Made by a program: the position numbers and the translations under genes
From: Microbacterium sp. NIBRBAC000506063
GTDB taxonomy: Bacteria > Actinomycetota > Actinomycetes > Actinomycetales > Microbacteriaceae
Length of the DNA: 64,000 nucleotides
Direction of reading: 5' to 3'
Assembly: GCF_017968845.1 (NCBI RefSeq)
Contig: NZ_CP072876.1
Location: 1,984,001-2,048,000 of the forward strand
Notes under the pieces: model-generated
The model's input: only the letters and a program-made list of their open reading frames with translations
Told to the model about the DNA's origin: nothing
The model's database searches: none
Shown: one piece after another, positions 54,298 to 64,000 of the stretch
Numbering within the stretch: position 1 is the stretch's first letter
Layout of the letters: the number at the start of each line of letters is the position of its first letter

Positions 54298-54446
54298 TGT
54301 TGGATGCCGCATCCGCGCACCGCGTGTCGCCACGCCCGTCCACATCCAGCCTCCGCGCAGGTCACAGACGGGTAACATGGCGAGGTATGCCCGTCGCGGA
54401 CCGAGATGGCCCTTCGGCACAGACCCACAGGCAGGGAGAAACTCAC

Positions 54447-57262
<2,816 letters not shown>

Positions 57263-57266
57263 CCGC

Positions 57267-57300
57267 GATCTGCCCTCCACCCGCGCGCGGAGGGCAGATC
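57267..57300 (+). terminator. secA terminator hairpin
   Basis: GATCTGCCCTCC (57267-57278) pairs exactly with GGAGGGCAGATC (57289-57300) around a 10-nt loop, starting 4 bp after the secA stop and ending before the next gene's TAGGCT. Confidence 0.8.
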
Positions 57301-57324
57301 CGGCGGAAGCAGTAGGCTTGGGCG

Positions 57325-58549
57325 ATGACCGTCTCACGCCCCTCGACCAGTCGTCGAAGCTCAAGAACGTCCTCTACGAGATCCGCGGCAAAGCGCTGAT
57401 CGAGGCGGCGCGGCTCGAGGCCGACGGGCACCAGGTGCTCAAGCTCAACACCGGCAACCCCGCGATCTTCGGGTTCGAGGCGCCGCACCAGATCGTGCAC
57501 GACATGCTCACGGAGCTGCCCACCGCGCACGGTTACAGCGACAGCCGCGGCATCCTCTCCGCGCGCCGCGCGGTCGTCAGCCGCTATGAGGAGACCCCGG
57601 GTTTCCCCTCCTTCGACCCCGACGACGTCTACCTCGGCAACGGGGTCTCCGAGCTCATCACGATGACGATGCAGGCCCTGCTCGACGAGGGCGACGAAGT
57701 GCTGATCCCGCCCCCGACTATCCGCTGTGGACCGCGATGACGAGTCTCGCCGGCGGCACCCCTGTGCACTATCTGTGCGACGAGGACGCCGGCTGGGAGC
57801 CGGATCTGGAAGACATCCGCTCCAAGATCACCCCCGCGACCAAGGCGCTGGTGATCATCAACCCGAACAACCCCACCGGCGCCGTGTACTCGCGCGAGGT
57901 CCTCGAGGGCCTCGTGCAGATCGCGCGGGAGCACGCGCTGCTGCTGCTGTCGGATGAGATCTACGACCGTATCCTCTTCGACGACGCCGTCCACATCCCC
58001 ACCGCGACGCTGGCGCCCGATCTGCTCTGCCTCACCTTCAACGGACTGTCCAAGACCTACCGAGTCGCCGGCTACCGCTCGGGCTGGCTGGTCATCACCG
58101 GGCCGCAGGACCACGCGAGGGGCTTCATCGAGGGCATCACGCTGCTCGCCTCGACGCGCCTGTGCCCGAACGTGCCGGCGCAGTACGCGGTGCAGGCGGC
58201 GCTCTCGGGCGTGCAGTCGATCGACGGGCTCATCGCCCCGAGCGGGCGACTGCACCTGCAGCGCGACGCCGCCTGGGAGGGGCTGGAGGCCATCCCGGGC
58301 GTCTCCTGCGTCAAGCCCGCCGGTGCCCTCTACGCCTTCCCGCGGCTCGATCCGAACGTGCACGAGATCCACGACGACGCCAAGCTCGTCTACGACCTGC
58401 TCGTGGCCGAGCGCATCCTGCTCGTGCAGGGCACCGGCTTCAACTGGCCCACGCCCGACCACCTGCGACTGGTCACGCTCCCCGAGCCTCGCATCATCAG
58501 CGAAGCGGTCGAGAGGCTCGGCAACTTCCTCGCGAGCTACCGACAGTAG
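57325..58549 (+). CDS. alaA: PLP-dependent aminotransferase, AlaA-like, two frameshifts
   Basis: About 408 residues; fold-type I aminotransferase, most like glutamate-pyruvate aminotransferase. It has [20 protein letters not shown] and [16 protein letters not shown] at the start. [18 protein letters not shown] carries the Asn/Pro loop, [14 protein letters not shown] the Asp that holds the PLP nitrogen, and [19 protein letters not shown] the Schiff-base Lys and Arg. Losses are near 57341 and 57716. TAGGCT (57313-57318) is 6 nt before the ATG. Substrate specificity cannot be fixed from sequence alone. Confidence 0.88.
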
Positions 58550-58553
58550 CCGC

Positions 58554-59754
58554 TCAGCGGCGCGCGAACAGGCGCCGCCGCGGGGCGGGCTCGGGGTCGT
58601 CGGATGCCGCGCCCGCCGGCAGGGCGGCGGCGAGCGAGCGCATGGCCGCGACGACCGGTGCCCGCGGGGTTACGTCGATCATCGGGCGGGAGTGCAGCAG
58701 CGCGGCGTCGGCGGCACGCCGATCGTCGGGGAGGAACTGCACGTCGCGGATGCCGGCGAACCGTTCGAGCGTGCGCCGGATCTGTCCGCGCGCATCGATC
58801 CCCATCGGGCCGGAGCGCACCCGGTTGACGACCACCGTGATCGGGGTCGCGCCCACCAGCGCCCGCAGCTCGGCGTGACCGTGCAGGAACCGGGCGATGC
58901 CCAGCGGCTCCGCCGAGGCGACGGCGACGATCGCATCCGCTTCGCGCAGCGCGGTGAGGGTCGCGGCGTTACGGCGGGGAGCCTCCAGATCGAAGCTCAC
59001 CTCCTCGTCGCTCTCCAGCGGCGCGGCCACGTCGACGATCGTGTCGTCGGCCCAGCCCCGGCACACCTCCAGCGCGGTGCGCAGTCGGTGAGCCGAAAGC
59101 TCCGGCCAGCGCGAGGGGCGGTTGAGGCCGCCGAGCACGTCGATGCCGCCCTCCTCGAGCAGGATCGGCGTCGCGAGACGGGCGAGCTCGTCGGCATCGA
59201 GTCCGCCCAGCTCCGCACGCCGACAGGCGGCGGCGATGCCGGGGGAGTCGTCGCCCTGAGCGAGCAGGAGCGCGAGCGAGGGAGCGTGCGTGTCGGCGTC
59301 GACGAGAGCGACATGACGTGTTCCGCGGGCGAGTTCGGCGGCGAGCTGGATCGCGACGGTCGATCGGCCCGGTGCGCCGTGCGGCCCCAGACCGCGATGA
59401 CGCGCGAGGGGAGAGGGGCGGCATCGGTCGGCGCACGCTGCGACAGCGCAGCGAGGATCTCTTCGGCGCTCGCGGTCAGCGGCAGCGGCGCGGGCAGTCC
59501 GAGGCGGGTCGGGAAGCGCGCATCGTCTCCGCCGACCGTGATCACGCGCACGCGCGCCCGATCGCATGCCGCCACGAGCGCGGGGTCAGCGCCGCACGGG
59601 ATGCCGGCAGGAGCAGGGCATCTGCCTCCTCCAGCCGTCGTTCGTCGACGTCGTCGGGAGCGCAGACGGCGAGGACGCGAGCACCTTCGTCGCCGAGGTC
59701 GGCGGCGATCGCCGAAGCGGCGGGTTCGCCAAGCGCGACGATGACGGCGTTCAT
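58554..59754 (-). CDS. CpaE/MinD-like ATPase, two frameshifts
   Basis: About 400 residues. An N-terminal receiver-like half (VIVALGEPAASAIAADLGDE) leads to a ParA/MinD-type P-loop domain. The P-loop is GPHGAPGRSTVAIQLAAEL, which has Arg where the deviant Walker A normally has Lys. VALVDADTHAPSLALLLAQG is the switch/Walker A-prime region, and TPITVVVNRVRSGPMG is typical late in the fold. Breaks are near 59575 and 59385. It is coupled to the CpaB-like gene by ATGA overlap. A role in Flp/Tad pilus placement is suggested by the pair, but no other tad genes are here. Confidence 0.75.
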
Positions 59755-60371
59755 GAGCCGGTGCCCACCGGCACGACCGACAGGGCCGAGCCGTCGGTGA
59801 TCGCAGCGAGGACGTCGGCGACGTCGGAGCGGTCGATGACGACCTCCAGCGTCGTGCCGCCCTGGCTCACCATGCCGCCGGCCTCGATGACGGCGGCGAC
59901 GGTGACATCGGGGACGAGGATGCGGGGGTCTTCGAAGCCGCGCGTCCCGTCGCGGGGCGGCGCGAACCAGAGTTCGACGACCGTGCCCACCGTGATCGTC
60001 TCGGAGACACCCGCGGCGCTGTCGATGACGACCGTCGTCGTGCGGGCGGAGTCGGCCGGGGCGGTCGCCGAGTGCGGTACGAGCTCGCCGGCGGTGATCG
60101 TGCGCGTCGCGATGAGGCCCGGTCCGAGCTCGCCGGGGGTCAGGTAGTCGTCGCCGAGTGCGCCGAGGCCCACATCGACCGCGCGGAAGTCCGCCGAGGT
60201 CAGCACCTCGCCGACGACGATCGTCCGAGTGCTCTGCAGGACGGGTGCCGTCTCGCGGGCGCCGGTGACGATCAGCCAGACGGCCGCCACCGACGCGATC
60301 ACGAGCCCGACGCCGATGAGGAACCGCACGTCGCTCCAGAAGGCTCGCACGGGGCGAGGGGAGGTGTTCAT
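59751..60371 (-). CDS. SAF-domain protein, CpaB/RcpC-like
   Basis: 206 residues. One N-terminal membrane helix (FLIGVGLVIASVAAVWLIVT) is followed by a SAF domain: RTIVVGEVLTSADFRAVDVG and GLIATRTITAGELVPHSA. Then comes a beta-rich part with VVELWFAPPRDG and a closing SALSVVPVGTGS. This is the layout of CpaB/RcpC proteins that sit in the periplasm or outside face in Tad pilus systems. Its partner here is a CpaE-like ATPase. An orphan role is possible. Intact. Confidence 0.72.
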   Translation of the reverse strand: MNTSPRPVRAFWSDVRFLIGVGLVIASVAAVWLIVTGARETAPVLQSTRTIVVGEVLTSADFRAVDVGLGALGDDYLTPGELGPGLIATRTITAGELVPHSATAPADSARTTTVVIDSAAGVSETITVGTVVELWFAPPRDGTRGFEDPRILVPDVTVAAVIEAGGMVSQGGTTLEVVIDRSDVADVLAAITDGSALSVVPVGTGS

Positions 60372-60410
60372 GCCCCCATCGTCACAGAATCGGCAGGAAT
60401 CCCCGGAAAG

Positions 60411-60419
60411 TTATCCACA
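60411..60419 (+). promoter_or_regulatory. Perfect DnaA box (TTATCCACA), site 1
   Basis: Exact consensus 9-mer in the 98-bp spacer between the CpaB-like gene and the HTH gene, about 50 bp before the latter. A second identical box in the same orientation is at 61387. Confidence 0.6.
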
Positions 60420-60469
60420 CGTCCTCGCCTCGGGTCGCGGATCGGCGCGGGGAGGGCCAGAATGGTGGC

Positions 60470-60748
60470 ATGCCCGAACCCGACGGATCCCTCGCGCGCT
60501 TCCTTGCGCCTGCTCAGGTCGCCGAGCTCCTGAGCATCGAGGTCGACGAGGTCATCGCCCTCGTCATGGAGGGCCGGCTGCACGGATCCCAGCTCGGATC
60601 GCCGGCGCGCTGGCGCGTCGAGACGGCGAGTCTGGAGGAGTACCTCGCCGAGCAGGCCGAAGAGGCGCGGCGCATGGCCCTGTGGCATCAGTCCCACGCG
60701 GCGAGCTTTCCCGAGGTGTGGGGCAACACGCCGCTCTCCCACGGCTGA
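60470..60748 (+). CDS. Helix-turn-helix (MerR/excisionase-type) protein
   Basis: 92 residues. LAPAQVAELLSIEVDEVIALVMEG, then the wing-like LHGSQLGSPARWRVETASLEEYL, is a helix_turn_helix_17 (excisionase/BldC-like) fold. The acidic tail ends with WHQSHAASFPEVWG. CAGAAT (60458-60463) lies 6 nt before the ATG, implying leaderless transcription, with a DnaA box further upstream. The regulatory targets are unknown. Intact; converges with the next gene across 9 bp. Confidence 0.75.
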   Translation: MPEPDGSLARFLAPAQVAELLSIEVDEVIALVMEGRLHGSQLGSPARWRVETASLEEYLAEQAEEARRMALWHQSHAASFPEVWGNTPLSHG

Positions 60749-60757
60749 GAGACCCGC

Positions 60758-61350
60758 TCAGGGGCCGTAGCCGGCATTGTCGACGACGAGCGAGCTGATC
60801 GCCGCGATCGGGATGATCCGGAACCCGCGCACGGCGTCGGCCCGCCGCGGTTCGTCGCGCTCGTGGAGGGCGAGGTCGAGGTGGTCGGCACCGGCGCGGT
60901 CGATCGTGCCGTGCACGGCGTCTCCGCGGGCGGTCGTGATCGTCACCGGCATCCTTCGCCTGGCCAGATCGCGCAGCACGAAGCCGAGCGTCATCCGCCC
61001 GCGCAGGGTCGCGACCGGGGGAGACGCCTCCAGGCTCTCGAGCATCGCGCCGTGATCGACGGAGACGCCCAGGATGGCCGTGAGCGGCACGATCGTGAGC
61101 GCCCGCCGTTCCCGGTGCTCGGCGGCGAGCCAGTCGGCCCCACATCGCGCACGACGACGCGGCTGCGCTCCCCGTCGATCAGATCGAGGAGGAGCGGATG
61201 CCGGCCGGCGCTGAGGAATCGCAGGCGCGTGCCCAGTTCGATGCGTGAGATGCGCAGCCGCTCGGACTCCGCGTCCAGCGCCGCCCGCTCGGCCTCCCAT
61301 TCGGAGGCGAGCTGGCCCTCGAGGTCTTCGAACAGGCGATCCCAATGCAC
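60758..61350 (-). CDS. Hypothetical actinobacterial protein, one frameshift
   Basis: About 197 residues, no named family recognised. An N-terminal helix (HWDRLFEDLEGQLASEWEAE) is followed by an alternating beta pattern: ISRIELGTRLRFLSAGRHPL, LDLIDGERSRVVVRDVG, ALTIVPLTAILGVSVDHG and VTITTARGDAVHGTIDRAG. The last segment resembles an Sm-like or SH3-like barrel. The break is near 61140. The start is a GTG with TACGCT 6 nt upstream. Conserved position between an HTH gene and the Rv3235-like gene suggests a core actinobacterial function. Confidence 0.65.
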
Positions 61351-61386
61351 GACTCGAGCGTAGGCGACGAGAATCCCATGTACGTG

Positions 61387-61395
61387 TTATCCACA
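61387..61395 (+). promoter_or_regulatory. Perfect DnaA box (TTATCCACA), site 2
   Basis: Exact consensus 9-mer, same orientation as the one at 60411 and 968 bp from its last base. It lies in the divergent spacer upstream of the Rv3235-like gene. Confidence 0.6.
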
Positions 61396-61467
61396 TACTT
61401 GGCCGGAACGGCCCTCACGCGGTCGCGTCCCATGGTGTACTTCCAGGAGATTCCCGGAGGAGAGCCG

Positions 61468-61857
61468 ATGATGATTCTTCATGAGTACTTCGCACCGCAG
61501 CCGACATCGACGCAGGACCTGCCCGATCCCGTGCCGCTGATCGAAGGGCTCACGCGCGGCGTGCTCGAAGTGCTCTCGGGTGTGCGCGAGGTCGACCAGC
61601 TCGTCCGCTGGCTCGCCGAAGACGCCTATCGCAAGCTGGTCACACGTGCGAACCTGTCCGCGCGGGCCCGCAGCGCTCGCGCGGTCGCGCCGGCGCGACC
61701 GGTGTTCGAGATCCTCTCGCTGCGGCACTCCTCGCCGGCCGACGGGGTCGTGGAAGCGGTCGTGATCGTCGCAGGGCCCGCACGGTCCCGTGCCGTCGCC
61801 ATGCGGCTGGAGGGCATCGACCGCCGCTGGCGGGCGACCTCCCTCGCCGTGCTCTGA
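61468..61857 (+). CDS. Rv3235 family protein
   Basis: 129 residues from the ATG at 61468, which has CGGAGGAG about 5 nt upstream; in-frame codons further upstream lack a ribosome site. The conserved pattern is LIEGLTRGVLEVLSGVREVD, LVRWLAEDAYRKLVTRANLS, then FEILSLRHSSPADGVVEAVV and RRWRATSLAVL. This matches the small Rv3235 family found downstream of secA in actinobacteria. Function unknown; the C-terminal half looks like a small beta domain. Intact. Confidence 0.8.
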   Translation: MMILHEYFAPQPTSTQDLPDPVPLIEGLTRGVLEVLSGVREVDQLVRWLAEDAYRKLVTRANLSARARSARAVAPARPVFEILSLRHSSPADGVVEAVVIVAGPARSRAVAMRLEGIDRRWRATSLAVL

Positions 61858-61882
61858 GAGGCATACGCCCTAGGCTAGGAGG

Positions 61883-63369
61883 GTGTCGACCCTCAGCGAT
61901 CTTGTACATGCCCAGGGCCTGCTCGGCGATGAAGACATCGAGTGGCTCCATCGCCTGACCGGTGACGGGCAGCTTCTGGCCGACCTCGCCTCCGCCGACA
62001 TCGTCGTCTGGGTCGCGACGGCCGAGGGCTCCTTCATCGCCGTCGCGCACACCCGGCCCAGCGGTGCCGCGACGCTGTTCTACCGCGACATCGTCGGCGA
62101 GGTCGTCCGGCCGCAGTGGCGCACCCAGGTGCAGGGCGCGTTCGAGTCCGGTCAGATCGTCGACTCCTCCTCGCCGGACTGGTTCGAGGAGACGCCCACG
62201 CGCGTGCGTGCCGTGCCCATCGTGCGCGGCCTGCCCAAGCCGGGGGAGCAGCCGCGGATCATCGGCGTGCTCACCCGCCATACCAACCTCGGCGAGGCGC
62301 GCACCCCTCGCGGCAGCAGATCACCTTCGACGAGTGCGCAAGCGACCTGTTCCGCATGGTCGCGACCGGAGAGTTCCCCGACCTCGACGCCCCGACGGCT
62401 CCGCGGCGCGGAGCTCCGCGTGCATCCGATGGACTCATCCGTCTGGACGTCGACGGCATCGCGACCTTCGCGAGCCCCAACGCCCTCTCGGCGTTCAACC
62501 GCATGGGTTTCGATGACGAGCTCGAGGGCGAATCTCTCGCCGAGGTGACCACCCGCATCCTGCCCGCCTCCATGCAGGTCGACGAGTCGCTGCCGGTCGT
62601 GGTCGCCGGACGGGCTCCGTGGCGCACCGACATCGAGGCGCGAGGGGTGACGGTGTCGCTGCGCAGCGTCCCTCTGAAGGATCACGGCACGCGCATCGGC
62701 GCGATCCTGCTGAGCCGCGACGTCTCGGAGCTGCGCCACCAGGAGCAGGAGCTCATCACCAAGGACGCCACGATCCGCGAGATCCACCACCGGGTGAAGA
62801 ACAACCTGCAGACGGTGGCGTCACTGCTGCGCATCCAGGCGCGCCGCACCCATTCCGAGGAGGCGCGCGAGGCGCTCACCCAGGCGATGCGCCGGGTCGC
62901 CTCGATCGCGGTCGTGCACGACACGCTCTCGGAGGGGCTGACCCAGCAGGTCGACTTCGACGAGGTCTTCGCGCGGGTGCTCAAACTCGTCGCCGAAGTC
63001 GCCGCCGCGCCCAACACACGGGCACGCACCAAGTCGACGGGTCATTTCGGGGTGCTGCCGAGCGCCTACGCGACGCCGCTCGCGCTCGCGCTGACCGAAC
63101 TCGTGACCAACGCCGTCGAGCACGGCTTGGCCGGGCAGGAGGGCGAGGTCACGATCGATGCGACCCGCAGCGAGTCCCACCTCAAGGTCAGCGTGCGCGA
63201 CACCGGGCACGGGCTGCCGGAGGGCAGGGTCGGTCAAGGGCTGGGCACGCAGATCGTGCGCACCCTCATCCAGGGTGAGCTGGGCGGGACGATCGACTGG
63301 CAGGCGACGAGCGGTCAGGGCACCGAGGTGTCGATCAGTATCCCGCTGCGCTGGCTGGCGCGGGGATAG
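61883..63369 (+). CDS. pdtaS: Sensor histidine kinase PdtaS-like, one frameshift
   Basis: About 495 residues, no membrane segment, so a cytosolic kinase. A GAF-like N-terminus (IVVWVATAEGSFIAVAHTRP) and a PAS-like middle (GIATFASPNALSAFNRMGFD) lead to a HisKA_2 domain with the phospho-His in IREIHHRVKNNLQTVASLLR. The ATPase domain has ALTELVTNAVEHGLAG and RDTGHGLPEGRVGQGLGTQI. PdtaS partners with an ANTAR antiterminator, PdtaR, which is not in this window. The break is near 62308. TAGGCT (61871-61876) lies 6 nt before the GTG. whiB1 follows, as in mycobacteria. Confidence 0.9.
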
Positions 63370-63432
63370 TGGGATTCGACGAGGACTGCGGCGCCGCGGT
63401 CCTCGCTCACCCTTGACCCGCGTCGCGTCGAC

Positions 63433-63681
63433 TCAGCTGGCGCGGCGGGCGCGTGCGGCACGGCGCTTGAGCGCGCGGCGCTCGTCCTCGGAGAGGCCGC
63501 CCCAGACGCCGGAGTCCTGGTTGCTCTCGAGGGCGTACTGCAGGCAGACCTCGGTCACGGTGCAGCGCGCACAGACAGCCTTGGCCTTCTCGATCTGATC
63601 GATCGCCGGGCCTGTGTTGCCGACCGGGAAGAACAGCTCGGGGTCGACGGTCAGGCAGGCCGCTTTGTCGCGCCAATCCAT
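63433..63681 (-). CDS. whiB1: WhiB-family iron-sulfur regulator (WhiB1-like)
   Basis: 82 residues, the short WhiB1 size. Cluster ligands are the Cys in DWRDKAACLTVDPELFFP and the three in VCARCTVTEVCLQYAL. GVWGGLSEDERRALKRR is the invariant turn followed by a basic DNA-binding tail (AARARRAS). WhiB1 is an essential nitric-oxide-sensitive regulator in mycobacteria; its place next to pdtaS supports the assignment. The ATG at 63681 has TGAGGAG about 8 nt upstream. Intact. Confidence 0.92.
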   Translation of the reverse strand: MDWRDKAACLTVDPELFFPVGNTGPAIDQIEKAKAVCARCTVTEVCLQYALESNQDSGVWGGLSEDERRALKRRAARARRAS

Positions 63682-63709
63682 GAAATAGCTCCTCAGTGGG
63701 GGTGTAGGC

Positions 63710-63732
63710 GATCTTCCGTTTTGCAGAAGATC
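63710..63732 (-). promoter_or_regulatory. Inverted repeat in the whiB1 upstream region
   Basis: GATCTTC (63710-63716) and GAAGATC (63726-63732) with a 9-nt spacer, about 30-50 bp before the whiB1 start. It could be an operator or a leader hairpin. Confidence 0.45.
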
Positions 63733-63893
63733 AGGTGCGGGCAACAATGATCGGGTCGGTTACCCTGGATGGTGAATGAGCAGAACGCTCGACCCACGCC
63801 GCTGTGGGAGCACATGACTGATTTTCATTCTTCCGTAACATGTGCGTAATATCAAGGATTTCAGTCGTTCTTATCCGATTCTCAGGAGATTCC

Positions 63894-64000
63894 GTGCGCG
63901 CACCTCGCCTGGCCCTCGCCGCGGCCGCCGTCCTGGCCATCGAGGCTCTCGCTCTCCTGATCGTCGTCGTCATCGAGCTCGTCCACCTGGGCGCCGGCGC
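63894..64000 (+). CDS. Hypothetical membrane protein, N-terminal start only
   Basis: GTG at 63894 has CAGGAG 6 nt upstream. The 35 visible codons read a short basic start (RAPRLALAAAAVLAIEALAL) and one hydrophobic helix (LLIVVVIELVHLGAGA) before the window ends. It is divergent from whiB1. The spacer between them is AT-rich around 63820-63860, and TAATAT near 63847-63852 may be its -10. Nothing can be said about function. Confidence 0.55.
   Translation, partial: MRAPRLALAAAAVLAIEALALLIVVVIELVHLGAG

Overview
The window is 64 kb of high-GC actinobacterial chromosome, most likely from Microbacteriaceae and probably a Microbacterium. The evidence is the codon use, many GTG starts, WhiB proteins, the MtrAB-LpqB locus, the accD-accE pair and the protein sequences themselves. 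From memory, the backbone gene order (accE-accD-birA-PH-purK-purE-LCP ... manA-whiB2 ... DUF3499-sahH ... mtrA-mtrB-lpqB-comF-hpf-secA ... Rv3235-like-pdtaS-whiB1) parallels the Mycobacterium tuberculosis stretch from about Rv3281 down to Rv3219. No rRNA, tRNA or CRISPR was recognised.

Layout. 1-3.7 kb: the end of an RNA methyltransferase, a LuxR-type two-component pair and a membrane protein. 4.0-9.4 kb: acyl-CoA carboxylase subunits (accD, accE), birA, a PH-domain protein, purK and purE. 9.4-16.4 kb: a cell-surface glycan block with an LCP ligase, a DUF4012 protein, a GT4 glycosyltransferase and two tandem O-antigen-ligase paralogues. 16.5-18.1 kb: manA and whiB2. 18.1-27.4 kb: an accessory island with a small unknown gene, a giant secreted RHS/YD-repeat protein ending in a GIY-YIG-like nuclease tip, a candidate immunity gene and a tiny membrane protein. 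27.4-33.8 kb: a GT2-membrane fusion, DUF5719, a Zincin_1-like protein, DUF3499 and S-adenosylhomocysteinase. 33.8-41 kb: DUF5671, Rv0361-like, RDD and SpoIIM-like membrane proteins, then aquaporin and a fur-catalase pair. 41-46.5 kb: a tightly overlapping operon (membrane protein, DUF4129, DUF4350, MoxR, DUF58). 46.6-54.2 kb: mtrA, mtrB, lpqB, comF, hpf, a coiled-coil protein and a PadR regulator. 54.4-64 kb: secA, an AlaA-like aminotransferase, a CpaE/CpaB-like pair, an HTH protein, an Rv3235-like protein, pdtaS, whiB1 and the start of a membrane protein.

Sequence quality dominates the interpretation. About 28 otherwise well-conserved genes are interrupted by more than 50 frameshifts. Every one I traced is the loss of a single base, usually in a short G or C run; one site in the RHS gene is best read as two lost bases. 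After adding back the counted bases, every repaired gene length is a multiple of three. Essential genes are affected (secA, mtrA, mtrB, sahH, birA, manA), so these are most likely base-calling errors, not real pseudogenes. I list each such gene as one CDS over its full span and give the break positions.

Regulation. About twenty starts have a TAGGCT/TACGCT-type -10 hexamer 6-7 nt upstream, which implies widespread leaderless transcription. Other notable sites are a PadR-type inverted repeat between padR and secA, two perfect DnaA boxes near 60.4 and 61.4 kb, two paired-hairpin intergenic repeats of one family (6.8 and 40.9 kb), and a 60-bp direct repeat flanking the small gene at the head of the RHS island.
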